DNA from: Hydrangea macrophylla
Taxonomy: Eukaryota > Streptophyta > Magnoliopsida > Cornales > Hydrangeaceae
DNA: 64,000 bases
Assembly (NCBI GenBank): GCA_033977485.1
Contig: CM066987.1
Coordinates: 85,964,588 to 86,028,587 of the forward strand
Direction of reading: 5' to 3'
The position numbers and the translations under genes were made by a program. Shown here in pieces: positions 33,013-44,443 of this stretch. The notes below the pieces were generated by a model. That model made no database searches. It saw nothing but the letters and a program-made list of their open reading frames with translations, and was not told the DNA's origin. Positions within the stretch are counted from its first letter, which is position 1, and each line of letters begins with the position of its first letter.

Positions 33013-35997
33013 TGTAATAACCTGCATTTTCATTTAATTTCTTGTAATTGCATTTGACATATTTAAATTTAATTTGACATTTTTATATTTAATCTGTAAT
33101 TCTAGTCTTATTTAGTTTCTACTTCCCATATGTTAAAATTCTTGTTTCAATTACTATTGAAATTCTTTTGGGGTCAAACTGCGATTATATGAAATTTAGC
33201 AACACCTGTATTGAATTTCAAATCTGTATTTCAAAACGGTGGAAATTTTCTCTTTTAATTCAAGCTGTATTTTTATGAAACCAGAAAATCACTTCTTACA
33301 CTAAAATGAATTTTCTGTATTTTTGTGGTGGACACCGCACCCCGAAAATACCAGTTTATGTTCAAAACTGTCCGTGCCGCATTAAACTTGCACAGTTTGT
33401 GATTTAGGCGTAAAGGTTGAAGTGACTATGCTTACTTACCAATTATGGCAACTCATGATTTACTTGTGCCTTGGTTGGATATTACAATTTTGTATGTGTA
33501 TTCTTAGGCCACAAGTTGTTTTTCCCAAACAACTCAAGCTTGCCCCCTACTAGCCTATACTTGACCCTTGGTGTAATTGTGGAGCTAAATGCATCAGTGA
33601 AACAATGTGTATGTATAATTCAGTATGGATTAACCCTCTTAATCTGCAATTGCTTCGAAATTAGTATGGTTAATCAATTTGTTGAGTGTGAGAGGTGGTT
33701 CTTGGCCCCCAAGTTTGATACTTGCATATATACACTCACATGCTCTCTTAAACACACACATCTGCACATTTGTAAGTTCAGTAAATTGAGAGAGTTAGAG
33801 AGTTACACAGAGAGTTCTACAAATTTCATATAGAGAGAGAAAGCTCAATCCTCCATAACCAAGCTTGAGTTGGGATTGCTTATCTCTTATTTCTTTCTCA
33901 ACAACATCTTTGCTTTTGATCTAAGTGAGTATTCTGAACTCACTAAGAATGTAATTTCATGCCTACTTTCTGTATGTATAGCTTATTTTGTGAATCCCCA
34001 TTCAAACTTTTACGTTGATTTGCCATAGCTTGAAAAATCAAGATTTTCAAACTCAACCAAAATCTGTCTTCTTAGATAATAATGAAGGTTTATGGTACAT
34101 ATAGTCCATGGTTGAAGTTTTAGAGCTTCATTTAACCCCATGAGAAAGTATATTAGAAATTGAGTTTTGACAACTTTTAATTTCTCATAAAATTCAAGAG
34201 TGGTAGATTGATTCACGTTAAATCGATAGTGGACTATTAATCCTTGTGAAAAATCGAAGAGAAACATATACTATAAGGCCTAGTAACTTACAGAATGGAA
34301 ATGGGTCAATTTAGACCCTGTTTTGCTGAAACAGAGCAGTTCCACGAAGGAGATGAAGCCTCAGTAAAAACTCGCGCCACGATCGCGCGCGCAAGAATCG
34401 CGCGAGCGGCCCGCGCGAGCGATCCTTCGCGCGAGCTGCCCGCGTGCGCGATCCTCGCTTTCATAGGCAGACAGAAGAGTTTTATTATAAAAATGAAATT
34501 TTAGGCAGGTCGCGCGAGCGAGGGTCGCGCGAGGAACCCTTCGCGCGAGCAATCTGCGCGCGCGACCTTGGCTGTTTCAGGCAGACAGAAAAGTTTTTTT
34601 ATATAAAAGAAAAATTAGGCATATCGCACGAGCGGCCCGCGCGAGCGACCTTTCGCGCGAGCGGCCAGCGCGCACGACTTCTGGCAATTTGTGGTTTTTG
34701 TCTGTTTTGTGTTTATGGTCTGTTTAGTTCAACTTTTAAGTACTGTTAAGGTTCTGTTTGGGCAAATTATTAAAACAGAGTCATAACTGTTTATGTTTGA
34801 ACGAGTAGAACGCTGTATTATGACTTATCAATCCCCGTACGCGCGTTGTTCCTTTAATTCAGCGTATTACTGATGTTTAAGTGCATATCATTCATGTGGG
34901 GTCAGTGGTACATGCATGTGGGTGTCAGTCTGTGTGGAAAAGAGTAATGGTAGTGTGGAAAGAGTATGAGTTTGAGTTTGTGGTTGTGATTGTGGTCGTG
35001 GTTGTGGTTGTGGTTGAGATTGTGGAGAGGGTATCTTTGAAATGCGACGGTGGCAAATATGGACACTCCCTGACGCCCATGGAAGCGTTAAAGTGTGTGA
35101 CGCCGAACTTGGACACTCACTGGCACCCATGGTAGTGCTAAAGTGTGGCCTACGGACACTCCCTGATACTCGAGTCTGGATACTGCATGAGGGGTTGCCC
35201 CGGTATTTGCATGGCGGTTAGGGTATTCAAAGTGTGAGGCATTGGACACTCCCTGGTACCCCGGACCAAAGTGTGAGGCAAATTGGACACTCCCTGGCGC
35301 CCCGTTGCTAAAGTGTGGCTATCTTAGTGTTTCAAAGATACCAGGAGTAAGATAGTGGGTTGTTGGGTTTTGTCGAGAGAAAAGAGTCGGTCAGATGAGA
35401 TGGTGCATCGTTCCCATACACGGTCACATATGTGTGAATTTATCTTTTAAATAATGTTGCGGTTGTTTTCTAAACAAGCTCTTTTTCTTAAATATAATTT
35501 GTGAATTTAAATGGGTATTGGAAAATGGTAAATGAGTATGTTTTACATTTAAAGTTATGTTTTTAATACTCACCAGCTTCTCGAAGCTGACGACGTTGAT
35601 GCGTCCTGGACATTCGTGTCCAGGCTTTTCAGGTTATAACCAGGAGGAATCGTACGACTATGCTAATTGAGAATGGCTGCTTTTGGAATGAGAGAAACTG
35701 TTTATTAATTATATGCTTTAAGTTTTATGTTCAAGTTTTAAACTGTTTTGTTTTAAGGATGACTGTAAATGACACTAAGCTATTGTTTTATTTCAAGGCG
35801 GTCTGTGCCTTTAGATGACCCGTGCTGTAATATGTAATAAGTTAGAAAATTTTTATAAGTCTTGATTGCTCTGCTCTGATTATTATGTTTTGTTGTTCGA
35901 CGTTTGGGACGAAATCGATCCTTCAAACTGTCGCGACCTACGGGTCCATAAAGGAAATTAAACGCTTTCCTTATTTATGCTACGTCGGGGTGTGACA
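33013..35997 (+). mobile_element. 3' LTR of the Tekay element (2985 bp)
   Basis: Same length as the 5' LTR, with scattered substitutions (e.g. TTTTCATATT to TTTTTATATT early on) and C-to-T changes in the CpG-dense block. Ends GGGTGTGACA, followed by the target duplication TAGGT. Confidence 0.95.
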
Positions 35998-36002
35998 TAG
36001 GT

Positions 36003-36129
36003 TGCTGGCGAGACGTTGTCAAACAAAAATATATTATCCATAGCAATATACTATATACCGAATGGATCCCGGCAGGCACGCATATCCCTTGCATGTACTT
36101 TATTACAAAAAGTCCGCAATCATTGCTTA
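36003..36129. other. Downstream flank of the Ulp1 gene
   Basis: Continuous with 24414-24455 before the Tekay insertion. GGCGAGACG near its start resembles the GGCGACGAA subterminal motif at 22.1-22.8 kb, consistent with a CACTA-type end, but too short for certainty. Confidence 0.3.
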
Positions 36130-39100
36130 TGGGAAGAAACATGTTTGAAAGTCACATTGATGCTTAACATAACAAGGAAAAAGGGAACAACGCAAAAAAT
36201 ACTTAAAAGTCACATACCAGTCAAGATAGTCTTGCAAAGCTTGATCGTCTAACTTTCTCACCTCAAATGATGATATTCCTTCATTATAATTGAGAGGGAA
36301 CTTGTAACTTAGGCAATCATGTACACATTCCACCTATTATTTGGAAAAAATAAGGTACAATGAATTTGCATTTGTTATCTCTGACAACGTTATTCAAATT
36401 ATCACTCACAATCTTTTTAGCCAAATGTTCTCGGACACTGTTATGACCTCGGCATGGCTTCGAGTCAAACAAATAAGCAACTCTGCCTACCAAATCGATC
36501 CTGCATAGCACCCAATGGACCCCACGATCATTAAAGGGAATGTAAATCTAATAAAGGAACATATACTTAATTAATAACATGTGTTTGAAAGGGTTAGTCT
36601 ATGATACACCACCATAGAAAAGGGGTTACCATACACCCCCTCAATATTAACCATTAACATACATTAACTTGCATGTACTGGACCATTAACATGCAATACT
36701 CTTATGACAAAGATGTTGCAGTTATGAGAAATGTAGTTCTGTTATGATCCAGTTATGCATAAAGTAGTTCTAGGTATGACATAGTTATGAACAATGTGGT
36801 TCTGTTATGAGAGTTTTCAAAATTTTGTTTTATAGATTTTTGTGATGTGGCCTAATGTGATGTCATTACACGTATATAACTAGGCAAACAAAACAAAATA
36901 TCATATTCATAACTCTTCACATCCATAACATGGGCCTGGAGCATACCGATCTTCTCTAAGGTATAACTCCACCAAATCAGACAATAATTTCTTTTTCTTC
37001 TCATCATCGTTGCGAACCAATTCCAATACTTTTGTTGCACATCGGATATGAAAAGGCATATAATTGTACCAATTGAAAAAATCATGACATCAATGTATGC
37101 GACAAAACATTCACTAGGAGTAAACGTACCGAAAAATATGTCGGGAAATACCAACACCGGTGCATTTAGTCTTTTAACTTTGTTTCCAGCGCAACTGCCC
37201 TCGCAATTTCCCTTTGTGCCTTATTCAACTGAATAACCACCAAATTTATGACCTACAAAGTAGGGCAAATTAACATGTAAGAGTACAAAAATTAACACCC
37301 TAAACTTAAAAATTTTGGTACTACGAAAAACACAATTACATCATCAGATATCCATACACCCTGTGCCAACGTATGAAGTTCCCGTCGACTTCCATAACCC
37401 ATAGAATTCTCATCGAAAAGTTTCAGTCTCATAGTAACCTCTCTGAAAGTATGAAGATAATTAGGACATGAATCATACAACTTCATCAGATTACAGAAAC
37501 ATACCCGTGGTCAAACTTCTCCTCGAAAATGTACATACAAAGTTAGCCTCTATCAACTGTTAATGTTGTAGCTTGATGCGGTGGTGACTTTCCACTTTTA
37601 GCATTAAATTCCAACACCATTTTGTCAAGTAAACTACCAAACTAGTACGTTAAAACATGCAAGAATATAAAATTTGTTAATACATGCATATCAATGAATG
37701 GAGTACAACTTTGAAGAAGTGTTCACGTAAAGGAAAAGCCAATTGTTTTAATAAGGTATAACAAGACTATTTTACATGTATCTCTTTCTGCTGACTACTC
37801 AAGGAAGATGACAGCTAGGTCTTTGCCTTCTTTGGTTGTGGTTCGACAAGTAAGTTCTGTCCCTGTGCTCGCTTGCCAATTTCATTCTTCCTTTGTTTTT
37901 TGGCCTCATATGGTGAAATCACGAAGCAACTTGCGTTTCACTCGCTCGAACATCGAGTATAAGAAGCGGGAGGAGAATCATTGTCATGGTATAGCTTGGA
38001 TAATCGAGTAGACTTTGTAACCATCTTTTTGGTAGACATCTTCGAAGACCTAGCTCTTGTTTTACGAAAATTAGGAAATACCTTTTCATTTTTCAGGACT
38101 TTTTTTGCATCAAAATCCGATGACAAATCAAGCAGTGGCTTGTGGATTCGAGGAGACTGTCTAACCACGGATGGAGATGTTTTCATGTACGTATTTGCAG
38201 TGGGTGTATAGTCAGTTTGACAAAAAGGACTCCGACTCTCAAAAGCAACATCTACCTGACTCACCATCTCATCAGGGTTAGACACCTTTTTCGAACACTT
38301 CTTACGTGTCTCGTCACGATTGGACAAAGGAGACAGACCCTCAAAATCAGCATCTACCTGAGTCCCCATCTCATCGGGCTTAGACACCTTCTCAACACAC
38401 TTCTGAGGTGTGTCATCAGCATCTACCTGAGTCCCCACCCCAGTGGACTTAGACACTTTACCATAACCCTTCTTATATAACTCTGCAAGCACTTGTAGTG
38501 AGGATTGATTGTTCTCTCGATCAACCACAATGCCGACCAAATGTCCTAAGACATTTTCAATCTAACCCAATCAGTAATGAACTTTTCTCATTTGTTCACC
38601 ATTGGGCTGCGTCATTTGTCCTAAGACTTGTTGCAGTAGCTCCAATGCTTTTTGCAATTTGCTCGACTGAGCATCATTGTCATCAGATCTGAATTGTTCA
38701 CCCTCTTTCACGAGTGCACCCAACTTTCCATAACGTACTTCCACAGCAACCTAATCATACACGCACAAAATAACTGAAGCACTTATTATTTATACAATAA
38801 TAAAACAGAGCATTATTCGTATTGTAAATGGTACATAAGTGGCACATTAAATTTCAAATGATTACCTTCTCAAACTTGTAGCCTTCAACATCCTCATAAC
38901 TTCTTAACCGAGCCCAAATTTCTTTATCACCCCATGAATTCAAGAAAGGCCTCAGTGCACTAGTGAGAACAACTGCTCCCTTTGGCGCAACACACTCAAA
39001 ATAGAACAACTACATTGGATATACATATTTGGTTAGCTTTGCTTATTAAATATACAATCAGAAACCACAAAGGAACACACAATATATTTTACTTTCCATT

Positions 39101-40223
39101 AACAGAAACAAGCATCCCAGCATGTCCTACTACCCTCTTCTTTTGTGCTTGATTATGCCTTCCACAAGAAAATCAAGTGTTAGCTTTTCCCAATTGATGC
39201 CCCTTATGACATCAACCTCTTCACTACATGAATGTAGGATTGATGAATGCCAGGCTTGGTGGTCGGACACAAGAGGGCACCCAATATATAAAGGACAAAA
39301 TTCCTAATGAACTCATCATTTTCACCATCAGTTTCCATCAAATACTCCCTTAACACCTTCAACGGAACTACGCCATCCACAACTCTAAGCTCATCACATA
39401 GATCTTTAACTTTTTCTTCCAGACCGTTTAAATCCACATCTATGCCATCATCTTTCATCCCCAAGATTTGTTCAACATGGAATGCAGTAAGATGGAATGT
39501 ATGGCTGTTAACATTCAACAAAGATGCTGAGGGGTAAAATTTCTCAACCAACCATTTACACAGTTCATGGTTAACTCGTGTACATCTTAGGCTAAGGACC
39601 CAACCAAAGCCAATATTTGTTACAGCTTCCTTTTGTCCCTTGGTCAGTCTATTAATAATTTCCACAATAGAATTCAAATATGTCCGGGTCTAAATTCTTT
39701 TTTTCTCTTTCAAATACAAAATTTAAACACACATTGGGATGGAATGTAACTAATGTACGCATTTTAAAATATAATTATTTTGTATTAGTTACCTTCTTCG
39801 GAATATTCCCTTTCGCCTTGGCATATCTAAGTGAACTCATCTTTGTCAAGTCCTTGAACTTCTTTTTCCCCTCCTCGCTCATTGCCATCCACCTGGCCTG
39901 CACATCACCCTTCGCCTACATAACTATAAAATTGCATCAAATAAATACAAGCAAGATACATATCAACCAACAAATGGTAATACATCTCACCTTCTTGTCT
40001 ATTTGTATTTGCTGGTCTCTCAAGACCTCATACTGTTCTTCGCTACATGCACAATAAATTTAATAATGAGATCATGTACGCCATACTAAAAGGATTGAAT
40101 GCATATTACTTTTTTTTTACGAGTAAACTGAGTGAATATTTACTTACTTGTAAAAATAATGACCCGGTTGGCCGTTTAACCTTCTGGCCCATTTTTTCCC
40201 TACTAGACACTTCTTCCTTCCAC
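36130..40223 (-). pseudogene. Transposon-derived gene with HMG-box-like, plant mobile domain and Ulp1 (C48) regions
   Basis: Minus-strand exons in order. 40223-40148 holds KVKRPTGSLFLQ. 40042-39991 holds YEVLRDQQIQIDKK. 39915-39793 holds AKGDVQARWMAMSEEGKKKF then KDLTKMSSLRYAKAKG. Together these resemble an HMG box. 39689-39204 holds IGFGWVLSLRCTRVNHELCK, WLVEKFYP and FHVEQILGMKDDGIDVDL, the plant mobile domain found with Ulp1 in DNA transposons. A frameshift follows near 39205, then INWEKLTLDFLVEGI. 39000-38875 holds APKGAVVLTSALRPFLNSWG. A charged linker follows (38760-37940). The C48 part has HTLAQGVWISDDVI, then FNDRGVHWVLCRIDLVGRVA plus YLFDS (catalytic His and Asp region), and VHDCLSYKF (Cys region, intron just before). 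Several stops lie in the Ulp1 part. A de-SUMOylating protease role is family knowledge only. Confidence 0.7.
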
Positions 40224-40327
40224 CTAGTATATTATCAAAGACAACTTATGGATACAAAAAAAAAATCACAATATATGCATAATTACAAAACACCAATAAC
40301 ACTTAAAATTAAGTTTAACACCCAAAT

Positions 40328-40460
40328 GCTCACAAAGTATGGCCGCATGGTAAGACTTCTTGGATGTCTATCCAGAGGTCCTGTGTTCGAGTATGCCCGT
40401 TTTAACATTTTGGGTGGTGGTAGCTAATTGGTGGACCCACCACTCATCAACCAAAAAAAA
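40328..40460 (+). mobile_element. Candidate tRNA-derived SINE
   Basis: A-box-like ATGGCCGCATGGTAAGAC (about 40339-40356) and B-box-like TGTTCGAGT (40382-40390) are spaced as in a polymerase III promoter and are followed by non-tRNA sequence and an A-rich end (CAACCAAAAAAAAACAAATAAAA). No clear target duplication was found, so this is tentative. Confidence 0.4.
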
Positions 40461-41189
40461 ACAAATAAAAGTTGATGTGAACCTAAGATTTTGAATGCAT
40501 ATTTCCAAATGGTTGTTACATCACCCGCTTTATGTTTAATTTTTTAAACATGTACCCTAATACAATTTTCACATCTTAAAATATTCAAGTCTTACTTTTT
40601 TTATATATATTTTTAAGTTGGGAATTATTTTTTTTTGGACAAAGACTTGAGTTGGGGGTTACAAAATCTAACGCTCCACTATTTCTGTATCAAGTAACTC
40701 ATATTCTATCATGTTTCTATATACATCTCTACCTTTTTCGGCCTTAGCAAGAGGACAAGTAAGAAACTTGATTTCTGCAAACTTAAAACAATTTTGTAAA
40801 AGTCAAGCTATTGAGAAAGAGATTTAACATTATAAAGCAAGTGTGAGGCATCATCTTAAGGAGGTTTTTAAGATCTTAAACTCAGCATGACAAAGAATAA
40901 ATCACTGTTTCAAATGTTATTGTCATGTTTATCAATATCAAAATCAATCATATATAGTTGCCTCAACAATGTCCCGCTTTAAATAACAGTTTTATTCCAA
41001 TTTTTTACCAAGAGATTAATGCTCACTACTTCCATCTAATTTTAATATTTTGCATGCATGACAATCATACGATGCAATGGGTGGATTGACAAACACCCCC
41101 CCTCCAGTCATATTCAATGGCGTCAGAAGATATTATATTACTTGTCCATTCTCTCTGTCTCCCTCTCTCCCTCTCTATCATAGATGTGT
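40461..41189. other. AT-rich intergenic sequence, no gene seen
   Basis: Homopolymer T tracts and a CTCTCTGTCTCCCTCTCTCC stretch near 41150. No frame or repeat was recognised. Confidence 0.4.
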
Positions 41190-41198
41190 GTGTGAATA

Positions 41199-41378
41199 GG
41201 GCAATGTTTGGGACACAAAAGGGTCACAAAGAGATGCTCACAAAAGGATGTGGCGTCCCATGTGGCACCCATGTGGCAGAGTTAAGTGTGGTGGGTCCTA
41301 CTGGGTGCCACATGAGATGTCACATACTTTTATGAGCATCTATCTCTTTGTGATCCTTTTGTGTCCCTAACATTACCC
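41199..41378. mobile_element. Mutator-type MITE (GGGYAATG family), 180 bp
   Basis: The left arm starts GGGCAATGTTTGGGACAC. The right arm, on the minus strand, starts GGGTAATGTTAGGGACAC, and the arms pair over about 75 bp (CACAAAGAGAT, CATGTGGCACCCA blocks). Flanked by 9-bp duplications GTGTGAATA (41190-41198) and GTATGAATA (41379-41387), 8 of 9 identical; this size indicates Mutator-like transposition. Confidence 0.8.
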
Positions 41379-41387
41379 GTATGAATA

Positions 41388-42007
41388 TATGGAACTGCTA
41401 TTGAAGTAGTCAGATATTAGAGCATCTTGATTAGGTGTTGTAAATGGGGAGAAGTTATTCAGGGTGACCGTCACACCATGTTATCGTGCTTATATAGTGT
41501 GATGCATCGATCAATTACATCTATACATGTGTTATTAATTACTTCTCCTGATCATAAGTGTGATAACTACCACGAAAGTAGGGGTAGATTCTATAAATAG
41601 TTATTTATTTTAGAATAAAATGATACCTTGGATAAAACATCCATACATGATACACGGATAGATATGATTGGTGCGTCGCACTACGTCAGCACCATGATAG
41701 TCATCCTAAATAATTTCTCGTAAGTGAGAGACCATATATCTCAACTATCAAAACGGCCCCCTAATCATAAAAAATTGCACACCAATAGAGGTTGTAAAGG
41801 GAGGGAGGGGGGGTCGTAAAATACAACTCCATGCCGTAAAATACAACCCCATGCCATTGGGTTGTAAATTTACAACCTTGGAGAAGAGACAGAGTGGGAT
41901 TGTATAATTTGGAGGGAAAGTATGAGCCAATGGATTACCAACTAAAATGCATCAGTATAATTCAAATATTATAAACCAACTCAATTTACTATCCATTGGT
42001 GGAATAC

Positions 42008-42047
<40 letters not shown>

Positions 42048-42970
42048 TTACCAACTAAAATGCATCAATATAATTCAAATATTAAAAACCAACTCAATTT
42101 ACCGTCTTGGTGGAATTCACTCATGAGAGAGAGAGAGAGAGTGTGAGTGAGTGAGTGAGTGAGTGAGTGTGTTATAATCATATTAAACAATATTCAAGAG
42201 GCCAAAACACCATTTTAGCCTCTCAGGATACATTTTCATGTTGGAGGTGCTCTTATTGTTTTGAAATTTAAAATAGACTGGAAGAAGAAAAATAAAAGTT
42301 GTTGCTATCTCATTAAGATGGGAGAACAAACCTTTAATTAGGTGGCATGAAGTTTTTTGTCCAAAAAACCGTCCATATCTTTATAATGTCGTACATTAGC
42401 ATTAATTCCCATATTTGTGTGTATATGTATCTATTTGTATGGGATAATGCTTCTGTTGTAAGATAATCAATGTTGTGAATCAAAGAGAGGGTTTGGAAAA
42501 GGAGACCCGGTTCTCTATTGCCCTGTAAGCAATCACAAACACAAGCAAAGAGCTTTGGAGGCTTTGTTTTATTTGTGTAGTCTAATACTTTTAAGTTGTA
42601 CTACCATCAATAAGTATTTAGAAAACAATTAGCCAAACTCTTAAGTATAATTTGAGATTGGTTAGAATATTTCATTGTCGGCAAGTTAATCAAATATATT
42701 GGATGGTACAATTTCAAGTTGTTCAAACTCTCTATCTCTATATGTACAATAAAGAATGTAGGAATTATTCAAATATTACTCTTTTGTGGATGGTTCCATG
42801 GCCATAGATCTTTGTTATTACAATAAATTATCCCAATAATTGAACCAATCAATTGGTTTATTCTTTAATTACTTTAGGGGAGGGGTATGTAGTAATTGAA
42901 AATTGATCAATTAAAAATGAAATAACATAATATGAATGTACCTTAAAAAACCATATGAAGCAACATTAAA
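41388..42970. other. Intergenic sequence with GA microsatellites, no gene seen
   Basis: GA runs at about 42012-42042 and 42124-42140, the latter continuing into (GAGT)n to about 42168. A block ATGGATTACCAACTAAAATGCATCA is partly repeated at 41930 and 42042 with about 60 bp of shared context (period about 112). No coding sequence. Confidence 0.6.
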
Positions 42971-43137
42971 TTGATAAAGTTTTTTTTGAAGGAAGAGAAC
43001 AATTACCAATATGATATTTCACTGAAAATGAAGGACAGGGATGGTAGTGGGCTTAAGGAACTTGTTGCACTTTGTGTGTATGTTGAATTTACAGTGTTAC
43101 GAAATATTTGTAACAAAATCTCTAAACATATTCAATT

Positions 43138-43304
43138 GGGCAATGCTAGGGGCACTAACAACTTTCACTAACACTTACTAACACACTCTATCTCTCTCCT
43201 AGTGGTACTGCGGGGCCCACTGCGGACCCCACAGTACCACTAGGAGAGAGATAGAGTGTGTTAGTAAGTGTTAGTGGAAGTTGTTAGTGCCCCAAATATT
43301 ACTC
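43138..43304. mobile_element. Fold-back Mutator-type MITE (GGGYAATG family), 167 bp
   Basis: Arms of about 65 bp from GGGGCACTAACAAC (43149) pair with the region ending TTAGTGCCCC (43293), with one visible mismatch, around a GC-rich loop (CGGGGCCCACTGCGGACCCC). The left end is GGGCAATGCTAGGGGCAC; the right end on the minus strand is GAGTAATATTTGGGGCAC. A perfect 9-bp duplication TATTCAATT flanks it (43129-43137 and 43305-43313). Confidence 0.85.
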
Positions 43305-43422
43305 TATTCAATTTACTTTGTAAGGGCCCCGCAGTACCACTAGGAGAGAGATAGAGTGTGTTAGTAAGTGTTAGTGGAAGTTGTTAGTGCCCCAAATATT
43401 ACTCTATTCAATTTACTTTGTA
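43223..43422. repeat. 100-bp tandem duplication of the MITE right arm plus flank
   Basis: TTGTTAGTGCCCCAAATATT occurs at 43281 and 43381. The duplicated unit runs from the loop side of the arm through the target duplication to ACTTTGTAA, giving a third TATTCAATT at 43405-43413. Confidence 0.88.
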
Positions 43423-44330
43423 ACAGAAAATGTGAAGCTTAATTATGGAGTCTTTTGCTGGATTTCAAGGTAGGAGTTTTAGATTAAAATAACCAATTTG
43501 AATGAATGATCATTAAAACATACTTTACTGAGGAAGAAGAGGACACACCACTTACATAGTTAGCAAATTGGTGTATGAATACACATGTACATACATATAT
43601 GCGTACATTTGAATCTCTTTTGTGAGTTTTTTTTACGCAGAATGAGAAATCAAACACTAGGGTTAGGGTTTTTCAACAAGGGTGAGATAATGGAATCGTG
43701 AGACCAAGTGGGAGGACATACCTCCCGGATCTTCGCCTTAAAGAATAGCAGGAATCGCCAGTGACCTAGAAAAGTCCTGCACTAAAGACATGACACGATG
43801 GCTGGGCGAGATGGAGTCCTCTACTGAAGCTCCAAAAACCAAATCGTTCTTTGATGGACCTGATTCTTTGTCCCCTTCACCAGAGAGGGAGGGCGAGACA
43901 CACACACACACACAGAGAAGAGAGAGAGAGAGAGATGGAGGAACCAAAGATAGAGTTAGCGCTCATTTTTTTTTTCTTGGTTCAAATTGTAACCGGTGAC
44001 TCAAGTAGTAGTTAATAAGCAAATAAACAATTCAAGGGCCAAGATTATATTAGCTTGATCTAATGGTGAAAAACAAAGGGGTAGATGTCACCCTCTTTAA
44101 CAAGGGGGTGTATTGTACCCTAACCCGCAAATGTATTGATTTTTTGAAAAGTTAGGTTTTGAAGCCATTAGCTACGGTGGATCCCATTACCAATTTCGAA
44201 ACTCCCAACAAGGTGGGTTTCGAAAGTCAAGAAAAATATGGGCCCGAGCATTTATTGCTTAGCATTGAAAGTCATGAAAGCATTTATTGCTCAGCAGATT
44301 CAGATTTTTGTGGGGTCCAAACACACAATT
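43423..44330. other. Intergenic, no gene supported
   Basis: GA/CA microsatellite at about 43896-43935 drives small open frames on both strands (43738-43947 minus, 43790-43999 plus). Neither has domain character. The segment 43738-43930 is GC-richer than its surroundings and might be an untranslated exon, without further support. Confidence 0.35.
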
Positions 44331-44443
44331 TTTGGGACACAACCCAAATAATGTGTCTATCTCTCCTATGTCACTGTTGGGACAGTGACATAGGAAACAG
44401 TGACATAGGAGAGATAGACACATTATTTGGGTTGTGTCCCAAA
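44331..44443. mobile_element. Perfect 47-bp hairpin (fold-back MITE)
   Basis: Left arm 44331-44377 (TTTGGGACACAACCCAAATA...) and right arm 44397-44443 are exact reverse complements over 47 bp, with a 19-bp loop that itself repeats CAGTGACATAGGA. The TTTGGGACAC start resembles the TIR core of the MITEs at 41.2 and 43.1 kb. A target duplication was not found. Confidence 0.8.

Larger units (their letters stand above)
24456..35997 (+). mobile_element. Ty3/gypsy Tekay/Del-lineage LTR retrotransposon, nearly intact
   Basis: An 11,542-bp element with two LTRs of 2985 bp each (TGTAATAACC...GTGACA), target duplication TAGGT at 24451-24455 and 35998-36002, an initiator-Met primer site, a polypurine tract, and one long gag-pol frame with a C-terminal chromodomain. 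Single-ORF gag-pol plus chromodomain plus long LTRs places it in the chromovirus Tekay/Del lineage. The LTRs differ only by scattered substitutions, so insertion is recent. Two in-frame stops (29224, 32065) are the only visible coding lesions. Confidence 0.95.

Noticed and set aside
43738..43999. Overlapping 69-codon frames on both strands
   Set aside because: Supported only by CA/GA microsatellites; no splice or domain evidence.
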